Below the pieces are notes generated by a model. That model made no database searches. It was not told the origin of the DNA and saw nothing but the letters and a program-made list of their open reading frames with translations. A stretch of DNA of 64,000 nt. Origin: Leeuwenhoekiella sp044542075 (lineage in GTDB: Bacteria; Bacteroidota; Bacteroidia; Flavobacteriales; Flavobacteriaceae). The stretch is from contig NZ_JBITTU010000001.1 in NCBI RefSeq assembly GCF_044542075.1, positions 496,001 to 560,000 of the forward strand, given 5' to 3'. A program made the translations under genes and the position numbers. This document shows, in pieces, positions 25,836 through 33,544 of this stretch. Numbering within the stretch: the first letter of the stretch is position 1; every line of letters begins with the position of its first letter.

Positions 25836-26388
25836 AGCAGAATATCGTAAACTCTATAAAGAAAAACGAAACAGTTTAAGCTCGTCTGAAATTGATGAAT
25901 TAAGCCTTTCCATAGCAAATCAACTGCTCCAACTTCCCATTTGGGACTATGAGTTTTATCATGTTTTTTTAAGTATAGAGCATTTTAAAGAAGTTAATAC
26001 AGATCATATTTTAAATATTTTGAACGGAAAAGACAAGCATATAATCATTTCTAAAAGTGATTTTCAAGACTTTTCTATGCGTCATTATTTACTTTTAGAC
26101 AGCACACGATTAATCGCAAATAAGTGGGGTATTCCCGAACCTCAAAATGGTATCGAGATTAAACCAGAACAACTAGATGTAATTTTTATTCCCCTACTTG
26201 TTTTCGATAAAAATGGCTCAAGAGTAGGATATGGTAAGGGATTTTACGATCGCTTTTTAAATAAATGTAAGCCTGATGCATTAAAGATAGGCTTATCGCT
26301 ATTTGAAGCCGAAGAAAACCTACCAAAAGATGATAGAGACATACCTCTAACTCACTGTATAACACCTAATAAAACGTATAATTTTTGA
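25828..26388 (+). CDS. fau: 5-formyltetrahydrofolate cyclo-ligase
   Basis: 186 residues from the ATG at 25828 (MTKAEYRKLYKEKRNSL). The frame extends 13 codons further upstream inside the previous gene, but family members start like this. It overlaps the deacylase gene by eight bases. The signature VGYGKGFYDRFL near residue 145 holds the ATP/folate site. The enzyme turns 5-formyl-THF into 5,10-methenyl-THF with ATP in the cytosol. It closes the rimB-rimK-deacylase-fau row. Confidence 0.93.
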   Translation: MTKAEYRKLYKEKRNSLSSSEIDELSLSIANQLLQLPIWDYEFYHVFLSIEHFKEVNTDHILNILNGKDKHIIISKSDFQDFSMRHYLLLDSTRLIANKWGIPEPQNGIEIKPEQLDVIFIPLLVFDKNGSRVGYGKGFYDRFLNKCKPDALKIGLSLFEAEENLPKDDRDIPLTHCITPNKTYNF

Positions 26389-26441
26389 CACGATGTCGAT
26401 TTTTTTGCTATCTTCATCCTCATTTTTAAAATCCAATTCGC

Positions 26442-27584
26442 ATGTCAGTTACTAAGCAAAATGGAATTCTTTCCTTTTTATCTAAAAAATCAGTTCCTGA
26501 GACCGCCGAGTCAAGAGAAAGCTTTTTTTACGAACAAATAGCTGAAATGGTAGGTGCCGGTGGGTGGAGAATAGATTTTATTAATAAAAAAAGTTACTTC
26601 GACAAACAATTACAAAAAATCTTAGAAACTCCTGAAAATTACAAACCTTCAATAAAACATGCTCTGCATTTTTTTGATATGAATTATCATGAGTCTGTAA
26701 TTGCCAGTTATCATAATTTAGCCAATGGAACTCCTATTTTTGATGAAGTAATAAAGATGGTTACCTATACTAACAAGACCTTTTGGGCTCACGCGATTAG
26801 CAGACCAGATTTTGATCATAAAGGTCATATTGTAGGCTTAAAAGGAGTAGTGGTTAATGTAAACAAAGAGAAAGAGCGCGAGCTTATGCTTGAAAAGGCG
26901 ATAGACCTGGTTGAGGCTAATAACTCTCGCCTATTTACATTTGCAAATTATGTATCGCACAACATAAAGTCCCACGTAAATAATCTTGAACTTACAAGTC
27001 AATTAGTAGAAACTCAGAAATTTACAGACGATCAAAAAGAGCTGTTTAACAATTATAATGAAATTGCACAAAGTTTAAATCGTACGGTTGCCAGACTTAA
27101 TGAGGTTGTTTCTATACAAACAAAGGCAGCAGAAGCAAAGGTGACCATTGATTTAGAAGAAACTTTAGATCAAGTAAAATCTAAGTTGAGACCTCTTATT
27201 GAACGCGAGGAGGCATATATTTATTCAGACTTTTCTGAAGTTCCGGAAATTGAATACAATCAAGAGTTTTTGATGAATATATTTACCATTTTAATTAAAA
27301 ATGGAATCATAAATAAAAGCCCTAGTCGAAAGCCAGAGATTAAAGCATACTGTCTTGAAAGCAATAAAAAACTATCTCTTATTATTGAAGATAATGGCAC
27401 AGGATATGATTTATCAGACAAGAATGCTGAGCAAATATTTCATATGTCTAGAAGTACAGACAATAGTGAAAATAATCAATCTGTAGGATTATTCATTGTA
27501 AAAAATCAAGTTGAAGCGCTAGGTGGCAAAGTGGAAGTCACGAGCAAATTAGGCTACGGTACTAAATTTATAATTACAATCTAA
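26442..27584 (+). CDS. PAS-domain sensor histidine kinase without membrane segment
   Basis: 380 residues, soluble. A PAS-like sensor region covers about 25-150 (GAGGWRIDF at its start; GLKGVVVNVNKEKERE at its end). The phospho-acceptor is H173 in YVSHNIKSHVNNLEL, the SHN(I/L)(K/R) type common in Bacteroidota. The ATPase domain has the N box (ILIKNGIINKSP), G1 (IEDNGTGYD) and G2 (SVGLFIVKNQVEALGGKVEV). No response regulator is adjacent and no receiver domain is fused, so the partner is elsewhere. It is convergent with lspA, eight bases apart. The signal sensed is unknown. Confidence 0.88.
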   Translation: MSVTKQNGILSFLSKKSVPETAESRESFFYEQIAEMVGAGGWRIDFINKKSYFDKQLQKILETPENYKPSIKHALHFFDMNYHESVIASYHNLANGTPIFDEVIKMVTYTNKTFWAHAISRPDFDHKGHIVGLKGVVVNVNKEKERELMLEKAIDLVEANNSRLFTFANYVSHNIKSHVNNLELTSQLVETQKFTDDQKELFNNYNEIAQSLNRTVARLNEVVSIQTKAAEAKVTIDLEETLDQVKSKLRPLIEREEAYIYSDFSEVPEIEYNQEFLMNIFTILIKNGIINKSPSRKPEIKAYCLESNKKLSLIIEDNGTGYDLSDKNAEQIFHMSRSTDNSENNQSVGLFIVKNQVEALGGKVEVTSKLGYGTKFIITI

Positions 27585-27592
27585 GCTGTTTT

Positions 27593-28189
27593 CTATTTTG
27601 CAAATGCTCTTTTATTAAAAACTAGGAGTAAACCTACGCCAGTACTAATTGCCATATCTGCAATATTGAAAACGGCGTTGAAGAACGTAAAGTAATTACC
27701 GCCCCATATAGGCAACCATTCAGGCAGATACCCCTCCCATATTGGGAAATACAGCATATCTACTACACGACCGTAAAACAATCCTGAATAACCCCCATCT
27801 TCTGGTAAAAAGGTGGCTAGTTGCCCTGCACTGCTGTCAAAAATAATACCGTAGAATACAGAGTCTATTATATTGCCAAAAGCGCCTGCGAAGATTAAAG
27901 CAACTCCTACAATAAGAATTCTTGACATATTTTTTCTAACACTATCATAAAGCCAATATCCTATTAAAGGAAGAATACCTATTCTAAAAAGAGTTAGAAT
28001 TATTTTTCCGTAATTACCGGGAATTTTAGCCCCCCAGGCCATGCCCTCATTTTCAACAAATAGAATTCTAAACCACTCAAAAACCTGTACTTGCTCCTGT
28101 AATTGAAAATGCGTTTTGATATAAATTTTACTAATTTGATCTATAAGTAAAATAAGAACTATAATGCCTACGGCCTTCTTTAATGACAT
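27593..28189 (-). CDS. lspA: Lipoprotein signal peptidase (signal peptidase II)
   Basis: 198 residues with four hydrophobic segments. Family motifs: NEGMAWG (46-52 region), NIIDSVFYG, GRVVDMLYF with catalytic D144, and FNIADMAIS with catalytic D178. The stretch between about 112 and 170 is longer than in E. coli LspA (164 residues), as is usual in Bacteroidota. It cleaves the signal peptide of diacylglyceryl-modified prolipoproteins in the inner membrane; many lipoproteins in this window are its substrates. It lies 38 bases downstream of the next gene on the same strand, in the ileS-dksA-lspA neighbourhood. Confidence 0.96.
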   Translation of the reverse strand: MSLKKAVGIIVLILLIDQISKIYIKTHFQLQEQVQVFEWFRILFVENEGMAWGAKIPGNYGKIILTLFRIGILPLIGYWLYDSVRKNMSRILIVGVALIFAGAFGNIIDSVFYGIIFDSSAGQLATFLPEDGGYSGLFYGRVVDMLYFPIWEGYLPEWLPIWGGNYFTFFNAVFNIADMAISTGVGLLLVFNKRAFAK

Positions 28190-28227
28190 GAGCTGTTTTT
28201 GATTAGCGAAAGGTAAAAATAATTAAA

Positions 28228-28860
28228 TTATTCAGATTGCGAGACGCTTATATTTCCGTCAACACTTTTAAGCTTTAGTTGATACCTTCCGTTAGGATTA
28301 GTAGCTATTTTCTTGATTCCGTTACGCGTTAATGCTTCAATACGAGTATCGCTAGTTTCAACATTAATAGTACCTCTCAGCGTGTTCACAATACCGTTTC
28401 CGTGGAAATCAAACAATTTACAATCTCCTCCAGAAAGATTCATATTTATATAGTCATAGTCGCCCTGAACTTGCACAGATGCTAAACCTGAAGTCACCCA
28501 AACTTCTTTATTTATTGGCAACTCTATATACAACACAATAGATATCACTTTGTGGGCCGCTAGTTTATCATCTATAGCCTCAAAACCCACAGACCTATTT
28601 ACCTTCATCAACCACAACCCATTTTCAACTACGGGATCGAGTATTATACTTTCAAAGGTCTCTCCCTCAACTTCTGCATGTACACTAATATGCTTAGTTT
28701 CTGAAGTTTTGACAAATACCTCAAAAACATCATCAGATGCTACAAAAACACCTTTTACAAGATCTGAAGGAATGCGATATTCTATTTGCTTCTGGCTATA
28801 AGTCGTACACAAAACCAGAAGGAAAAATATAAATGAAAAACTAATTTTAGGAGTCTTCAT
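28228..28860 (-). CDS. Secreted beta-rich protein of unknown function
   Basis: 210 residues with a signal peptide (about 1-22, ending CTTYSQ). The mature part has alternating polar/hydrophobic strands, for example VWVTSGLASVQVQGDYDY (approximate), INMNLSGGDCKLFDF and LKSVDGNISVSQSE. They resemble the short beta-helix turns of DUF4097-like proteins, but I cannot place it in a named family. It sits between the dksA-type terminator and lspA, probably co-transcribed with lspA. Expected location is the periplasm. Confidence 0.6.
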   Translation of the reverse strand: MKTPKISFSFIFFLLVLCTTYSQKQIEYRIPSDLVKGVFVASDDVFEVFVKTSETKHISVHAEVEGETFESIILDPVVENGLWLMKVNRSVGFEAIDDKLAAHKVISIVLYIELPINKEVWVTSGLASVQVQGDYDYINMNLSGGDCKLFDFHGNGIVNTLRGTINVETSDTRIEALTRNGIKKIATNPNGRYQLKLKSVDGNISVSQSE

Positions 28861-28870
28861 AATTTAATCA

Positions 28871-28904
28871 AAATAAAAAACGCCTCAGCACATACTGAAG
28901 CGTT
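28871..28904 (-). terminator. Intrinsic terminator after the dksA-like gene
   Basis: On the minus strand AACGCTTCAG / CTGAGGCGTT pair over 10 positions with one G-U, loop TATGTG, then a T6-A-T4 tract. It ends the ileS-dksA transcript. Confidence 0.82.
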
Positions 28905-28930
28905 AATATATTATTTGAGATCTATAGAAT

Positions 28931-29311
28931 CTACTGCATGTTTTTTGCCTCAATACTCAATGTCGCGTGAGGTACAAGCTTAAGCCGCTCTTTATTGATT
29001 AGTTTACCGGTTACACGGCAAATACCATACGTTTTATTTTGAATGCGATTTAGCGCATTTCTTAGGTCACGTATAAACTTTTCCTGACGTATAGCAAGGG
29101 CAGAGTTTGCTTCTTTACTCATGGTCTCACTACCTTCTTCAAAAGCTTTAAATGTAGGTGAGGTATCATCTGTACCATTATTACCATCATTCATATAAGC
29201 ACTTTTGATAAGATCTAAATCATTCTGAGCCTTATCGATTTTAGCCTGTATAAGAACTCTAAATTCTTCTAATTCTGCGTCGCTAAAACGTTCTTTAATT
29301 TCTGCCGCCAT
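28931..29311 (-). CDS. TraR/DksA family regulator lacking most zinc-finger cysteines
   Basis: 126 residues. Long N-terminal coiled-coil (about 10-90) and a short C-terminal globular part (about 90-126: YGICRVTGKLINKERLKLVP). In canonical DksA four Cys bind zinc. Here only C98 remains, while the other three aligned positions are T101, S119 and A122. A DxxDxA coiled-coil tip is not obvious. DksA relatives bind the RNA polymerase secondary channel and modulate transcription with ppGpp. Bacteroidota versions with a degraded finger are, as I recall, common. It starts seven bases after the ileS stop, so it is co-transcribed with ileS. Confidence 0.88.
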   Translation of the reverse strand: MAAEIKERFSDAELEEFRVLIQAKIDKAQNDLDLIKSAYMNDGNNGTDDTSPTFKAFEEGSETMSKEANSALAIRQEKFIRDLRNALNRIQNKTYGICRVTGKLINKERLKLVPHATLSIEAKNMQ

Positions 29312-29318
29312 ATTCTAT

Positions 29319-32300
29319 TTACTGTTTTTTTATAGCCAACTTTGTTTCTACATCGTCAAATGCAATGGCTATACCGTTAGTAACTTGCTCTGCAACCTCG
29401 AGTTTTGCGGTGAGCGTTTCCATTTTAATATAGTCTAAATTATCTATAACGGCTTGCTCGATCTTACCGTCACGTTGTATTTGCACCTCTATTTTGTCTG
29501 TTACCTCAAAACCAGAGTCTTTTCTAAGATTCTGAATACGGTTAACCAGTTCTCTAGCGATACCTTCATTCTTTAGAGCATCATTTAAAGTAACATCAAG
29601 TGCTACTGTTAAAGAACCACTACTTGCAACTAACCACCCTTCAATATCTTGAGAAGTTATTTCCACATCTTCGGGCGCCAAAGTAACACTTTTTCCATTA
29701 ATGTCCACGGTGATTTTTCCTTCATTTTCAATAGTAGTAATATCAGCGGCGCTCATCGCATTAATAGCATTTGCTACTAGCTTCATGTCTTTACCAAATC
29801 GTGGCCCTAGCGTTTTAAAGTTGGGTTTTATAGATTTTACCAGAATCCCTGAAGCGTCATCAATTAATTCAATCTCCTTGACATTTACTTCAGACTTAAT
29901 CAAATCTTGTACCGCAAGTATTTCTTCTCGCTGCTCGTTGTCTAAAATAGGAATCATTATACGTTGCAATGGTTGGCGAACTTTAATTTTCTCCTTCGCA
30001 CGTAAAGAAAGTGTTAAGGATGATATAGTTTGTGCCTTTTGCATCTTATGCTCCAGTTTTCTATCAATAAATGAAGCATCACTAACCGGGAAATCTGAGA
30101 GGTGAACACTCTCTGAAATTTCTAAGCCAGTCAAACCATTTAAATCTTTGTACAAACGATCCATAAAAAATGGAGCCACCGGTGCACTTAATTTTGCAAC
30201 TGTAATTAAACATTTGTACAGAGTCTGGTATGCAGAAATCTTGTCGTGTGCGTAATCGCCTTTCCAGTAACGGCGACGACTTAAACGCACAAACCAGTTA
30301 CTTAGATTTTCCTGTACAAATTCTGAAATCGCTCGCGTAGCCTTTGTAGGCTCATATTCTGAATAAAATTTGTCTACTTCAGCAATTAACGTATGTAATT
30401 CTGAAAGTACCCAACGATCAATCTCCGGTCTGTCTTTAAGTTCGATGTCTGCTTCAGAGTAGTTAAAACTATCAAGATTAGCATACAATGAAAAGAACGA
30501 ATAGGTATTGTACAGTGTACCGAAGAATTTACGCTGAACTTCAGTGATACCATCAAGATCAAACTTTAAGTTATCCCAGGGGTTTGCATTGCTAATCATA
30601 TACCAGCGTGTTGCATCTGGACCAAAAGTGCTTAACGTTGTAAAAGGATCTGCAGCATTGCCTAAGCGTTTAGACATTTTTTGACCGTTTTTGTCTAGAA
30701 CTAGTCCGTTAGAAACAACGTTTTTATAAGCAACATCGTCAAAAGTCATAGTAGCTATCGCATGCAAGGTGTAAAACCATCCACGCGTTTGATCTACCCC
30801 TTCAGCAATAAAATCTGCTTTGCGCCAGGTTGATTCTACCATTTCCTTATTTTCAAAAGGGTAATGCCATTGTGCATACGGCATACTACCACTATCAAAC
30901 CAAACATCAATAAGATCAGATTCACGACGCATTGATTTTCCGCTTTGCGAAACCAAAACAATCTCATCTACGATATTTTTATGTAGGTCTACAAGGTCAT
31001 AGTTTGCATCTGTCATGTCACCTGCAACAAAACCTTCAAAAGGATCTGTTTTCATAACACCGGCTTCTACTGCTTCAGTGATTTTTTCTTTTAGTTCGGA
31101 AACCGAACCAATGATAATTTCTTCTTTACCATCTTCAGTTCGCCAGATAGGCAATGGAATTCCCCAGTAGCGTGAGCGCGATAAATTCCAGTCATTTGCA
31201 TTTGCTAACCAGTTACCAAAACGGCCTTCTCCGGTAGATTTTGGCTTCCAGTTTATGCCCAGATTTAATTCGTGCATACGGTCGCGCACATCAGTCACTT
31301 TAATAAACCAGGAATCTAACGGGTAATACAATATAGGTTTATCTGTTCGCCAGCAATTGGGGTAACTGTGCACATACTTTTCAACTTTAAAAGCTTTATT
31401 TTCTTCTTTGAGTTTTATTGCAATCTCAACATCTATACTTTTCTCTGGCGCTTCACCGTCATCATAATATTCATTCTTCACATATTTACCACCAAATTCC
31501 TGTAGCTCTGGTCTAAAACGACCTTGTAAATCTACAAGTGGTACAAGATTCCCATTTTCATCTTTTACAAGCATAGGCGGCACCTCTGGCACAGCTTGCT
31601 TGGCAACCATTGCATCATCTGCACCAAATGTAGGTGACGTATGTACAATACCGGTACCATCTTCTGTAGTAACAAAATCCCCAGAAATTACGCGGTATGC
31701 ATTCTCCGGGTTATCGTGGGGCTTCACATAATCAATCACTGGCTCATAGCGTAATTCTAATAAATCGCTTCCCTTAAATTCTGAAAGAATCTGATAGGGT
31801 ATTTTCTTATCGCTTTCTTTAAAATTTGAAAAGTCTTCTTCGTTTTCGGTTGCAAAGAATTTTTTATCAAATTGTTTGCTCACCAAAGCTTTTGCCAGAA
31901 CCACATTAATAGGCTCAAACGTATATTGATTAAATGTTTTTACTAATACGTAATCAATCTTTTTACCCACTGTCAAAGCCGTATTTGAAGGCAATGTCCA
32001 GGGAGTAGTGGTCCATGCAACTAGGTAGGTTGTACCCGTTGCATTTGCTAGAGGTGAAGCTTTAAAAGTCTCATCTTTTATAACCTTAAACTGTGCCGTT
32101 ACCGTAGTATCTGTAACATCCTGATAGGTCCCGGGCTGGTTAAGTTCGTGCGAACTTAAACCGGTTCCTGCCTTTGGTGAATAGGGTTGTATTGTATAGC
32201 CTTTGTAGATAAGACCCTGGTTGTAAATATTTTTTAGAAGCCACCATACAGACTCCATATATTTTGGCTTGTAGGTAATATAGGGGTCTTCCATATCTAC

Positions 32301-32729
32301 CCAATATCCCATCTGCTCGGTAAGATTATTCCACACATCGGTATAGCGCATCACCGCATTTTTACATGCTTCGTTGTATTCTGAAACGCTTATTTTCTTG
32401 CCGATATCTTCTTTGGTAATACCCAGCTCTTTCTCAACACCCAGTTCTACCGGAAGTCCGTGGGTATCCCAACCGGCCTTACGTTTTACCTGCTTTCCTT
32501 TTTGGGTTTGAAAACGGCAAAAAATATCTTTAATCGCACGCGCCATAACGTGGTGAATACCAGGCATTCCATTCGCAGATGGTGGTCCCTCAAAAAAGAT
32601 ATAAGGGTCGTTGCCTTCTCGTGTAGAAATACTTTTTTCAAATATGTCGTTTTCCTTCCAATAGGCTAAAATTTCTTCAGCTACATTAGGTAGGTCAAGT
32701 CCTTTATATTCAGGGAACTTTGTGCTCAT
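29319..32729 (-). CDS. ileS: Isoleucyl-tRNA synthetase, type 2, with GXHH signature
   Basis: 1136 residues. Class I signature region GPPSANGMPGIHH: the usual HxGH reads G57-I58-H59-H60. The second signature is KMSKR (QKMSKRLGNA), the form seen in eukaryote-like type 2 IleRS. The editing (CP1) domain has TTPWTLPSNTAL and DGTGIVHTSPTFGADD. The anticodon-binding domain and a long C-terminal extension follow. It charges tRNA-Ile and edits valine. Type 2 enzymes are intrinsically less sensitive to mupirocin, and the GXHH swap has been linked to hyper-resistance. First gene of ileS-dksA. Confidence 0.96.
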   Translation of the reverse strand: MSTKFPEYKGLDLPNVAEEILAYWKENDIFEKSISTREGNDPYIFFEGPPSANGMPGIHHVMARAIKDIFCRFQTQKGKQVKRKAGWDTHGLPVELGVEKELGITKEDIGKKISVSEYNEACKNAVMRYTDVWNNLTEQMGYWVDMEDPYITYKPKYMESVWWLLKNIYNQGLIYKGYTIQPYSPKAGTGLSSHELNQPGTYQDVTDTTVTAQFKVIKDETFKASPLANATGTTYLVAWTTTPWTLPSNTALTVGKKIDYVLVKTFNQYTFEPINVVLAKALVSKQFDKKFFATENEEDFSNFKESDKKIPYQILSEFKGSDLLELRYEPVIDYVKPHDNPENAYRVISGDFVTTEDGTGIVHTSPTFGADDAMVAKQAVPEVPPMLVKDENGNLVPLVDLQGRFRPELQEFGGKYVKNEYYDDGEAPEKSIDVEIAIKLKEENKAFKVEKYVHSYPNCWRTDKPILYYPLDSWFIKVTDVRDRMHELNLGINWKPKSTGEGRFGNWLANANDWNLSRSRYWGIPLPIWRTEDGKEEIIIGSVSELKEKITEAVEAGVMKTDPFEGFVAGDMTDANYDLVDLHKNIVDEIVLVSQSGKSMRRESDLIDVWFDSGSMPYAQWHYPFENKEMVESTWRKADFIAEGVDQTRGWFYTLHAIATMTFDDVAYKNVVSNGLVLDKNGQKMSKRLGNAADPFTTLSTFGPDATRWYMISNANPWDNLKFDLDGITEVQRKFFGTLYNTYSFFSLYANLDSFNYSEADIELKDRPEIDRWVLSELHTLIAEVDKFYSEYEPTKATRAISEFVQENLSNWFVRLSRRRYWKGDYAHDKISAYQTLYKCLITVAKLSAPVAPFFMDRLYKDLNGLTGLEISESVHLSDFPVSDASFIDRKLEHKMQKAQTISSLTLSLRAKEKIKVRQPLQRIMIPILDNEQREEILAVQDLIKSEVNVKEIELIDDASGILVKSIKPNFKTLGPRFGKDMKLVANAINAMSAADITTIENEGKITVDINGKSVTLAPEDVEITSQDIEGWLVASSGSLTVALDVTLNDALKNEGIARELVNRIQNLRKDSGFEVTDKIEVQIQRDGKIEQAVIDNLDYIKMETLTAKLEVAEQVTNGIAIAFDDVETKLAIKKQ

Positions 32730-32753
32730 GGTGTGCGTTTTCTAATAAGTGTG

Positions 32754-32761
32754 CAAAATTA
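32754..32761 (-). promoter_or_regulatory. -7 box of ileS-dksA
   Basis: TAATTTTG on the minus strand, an exact TAnnTTTG match 24 bases before the ileS ATG. The -33 region is TTTA-like about 20 bases further up. Confidence 0.5.
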
Positions 32762-32902
32762 CGGAATTTTGATAAGATAAACGTTCTGATTATAGCTTTG
32801 CGTTTTTAACGTTTTTTGACCCCATGCTAAAGTTGGTTAAATTCTAAAAACCTACTTTTAAATTTGACTAATTTCGGGTAGTTCTTTTAAAATCAATTTA
32901 CT

Positions 32903-33523
32903 ATGCGATCTATTTATATAACCACCTTTGCCGTCTTATGTATACTAAGTTGTAAAAATACTGAAGAAGAAAAAATAGTTGATAATTTACCAGAAAGTAA
33001 AAAAACCACTATAAAAACCAATGAGAATCAACAGGAAAAAATTTCAGATTCTTATTTCATTATTCCGGGAAATAAGCTGGGTAGCATACGCTTAAACTCA
33101 ACTATTGCCGCAGTATATGACAGCCTTGGCACACCCACATCTGGCGACGCTGCTATGCAAAAATCTTTGTCTATGTGGTTATCTAGAACTGATGTATTGA
33201 CTATATTCTCTGCAAATGACCCTAACACGTCTGACGGTCATATAATTAAACTTGTACGATCGACTACTCCTAATTTTAAAACTAAAGATGGCATAGGAAA
33301 AGGGAGCTCAATGGCTTACATCAAAGAAAATTTTAAGATTGAAAAGGTGGGCTCATTTACTGAAAACAATTCTGACTTTGATCTTTACGCCACTCAGGAA
33401 GGGATTTCCTTTGAATTTAACTCTGAAAATATCTGTACAGGAATTATAATTCATAATCTGGAAATTCAATCAGGAATTACCTACTTACCAATATATGAAA
33501 AATTTGTGCCTGCCATTAATTAA
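32903..33523 (+). CDS. Lipoprotein of unknown function
   Basis: 206 residues. Lipobox ILSC (Cys 17) followed by KNTEEEK, an acidic export-type context. After a charged linker (about 20-50) comes a globular domain that begins YFIIPGNKLGSIRLNSTI. No family recognised. The pattern of an IPG-x-x-(L/V)G-x-I start with a paired repeat (second unit near FKTKDGIGKGSSMAYIKENF) suggests a small bilobed fold. It is divergent from ileS and convergent with the TonB receptor, so it is a single-gene unit. Confidence 0.65.
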   Translation: MRSIYITTFAVLCILSCKNTEEEKIVDNLPESKKTTIKTNENQQEKISDSYFIIPGNKLGSIRLNSTIAAVYDSLGTPTSGDAAMQKSLSMWLSRTDVLTIFSANDPNTSDGHIIKLVRSTTPNFKTKDGIGKGSSMAYIKENFKIEKVGSFTENNSDFDLYATQEGISFEFNSENICTGIIIHNLEIQSGITYLPIYEKFVPAIN

Positions 33524-33544
33524 AAACACTAGCATCTATAAACC

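Noticed and set aside
29701..30105. Open frame of 134 codons opposite ileS
   Set aside because: Antisense to the ileS C-terminal region, with no signal or domain visible.
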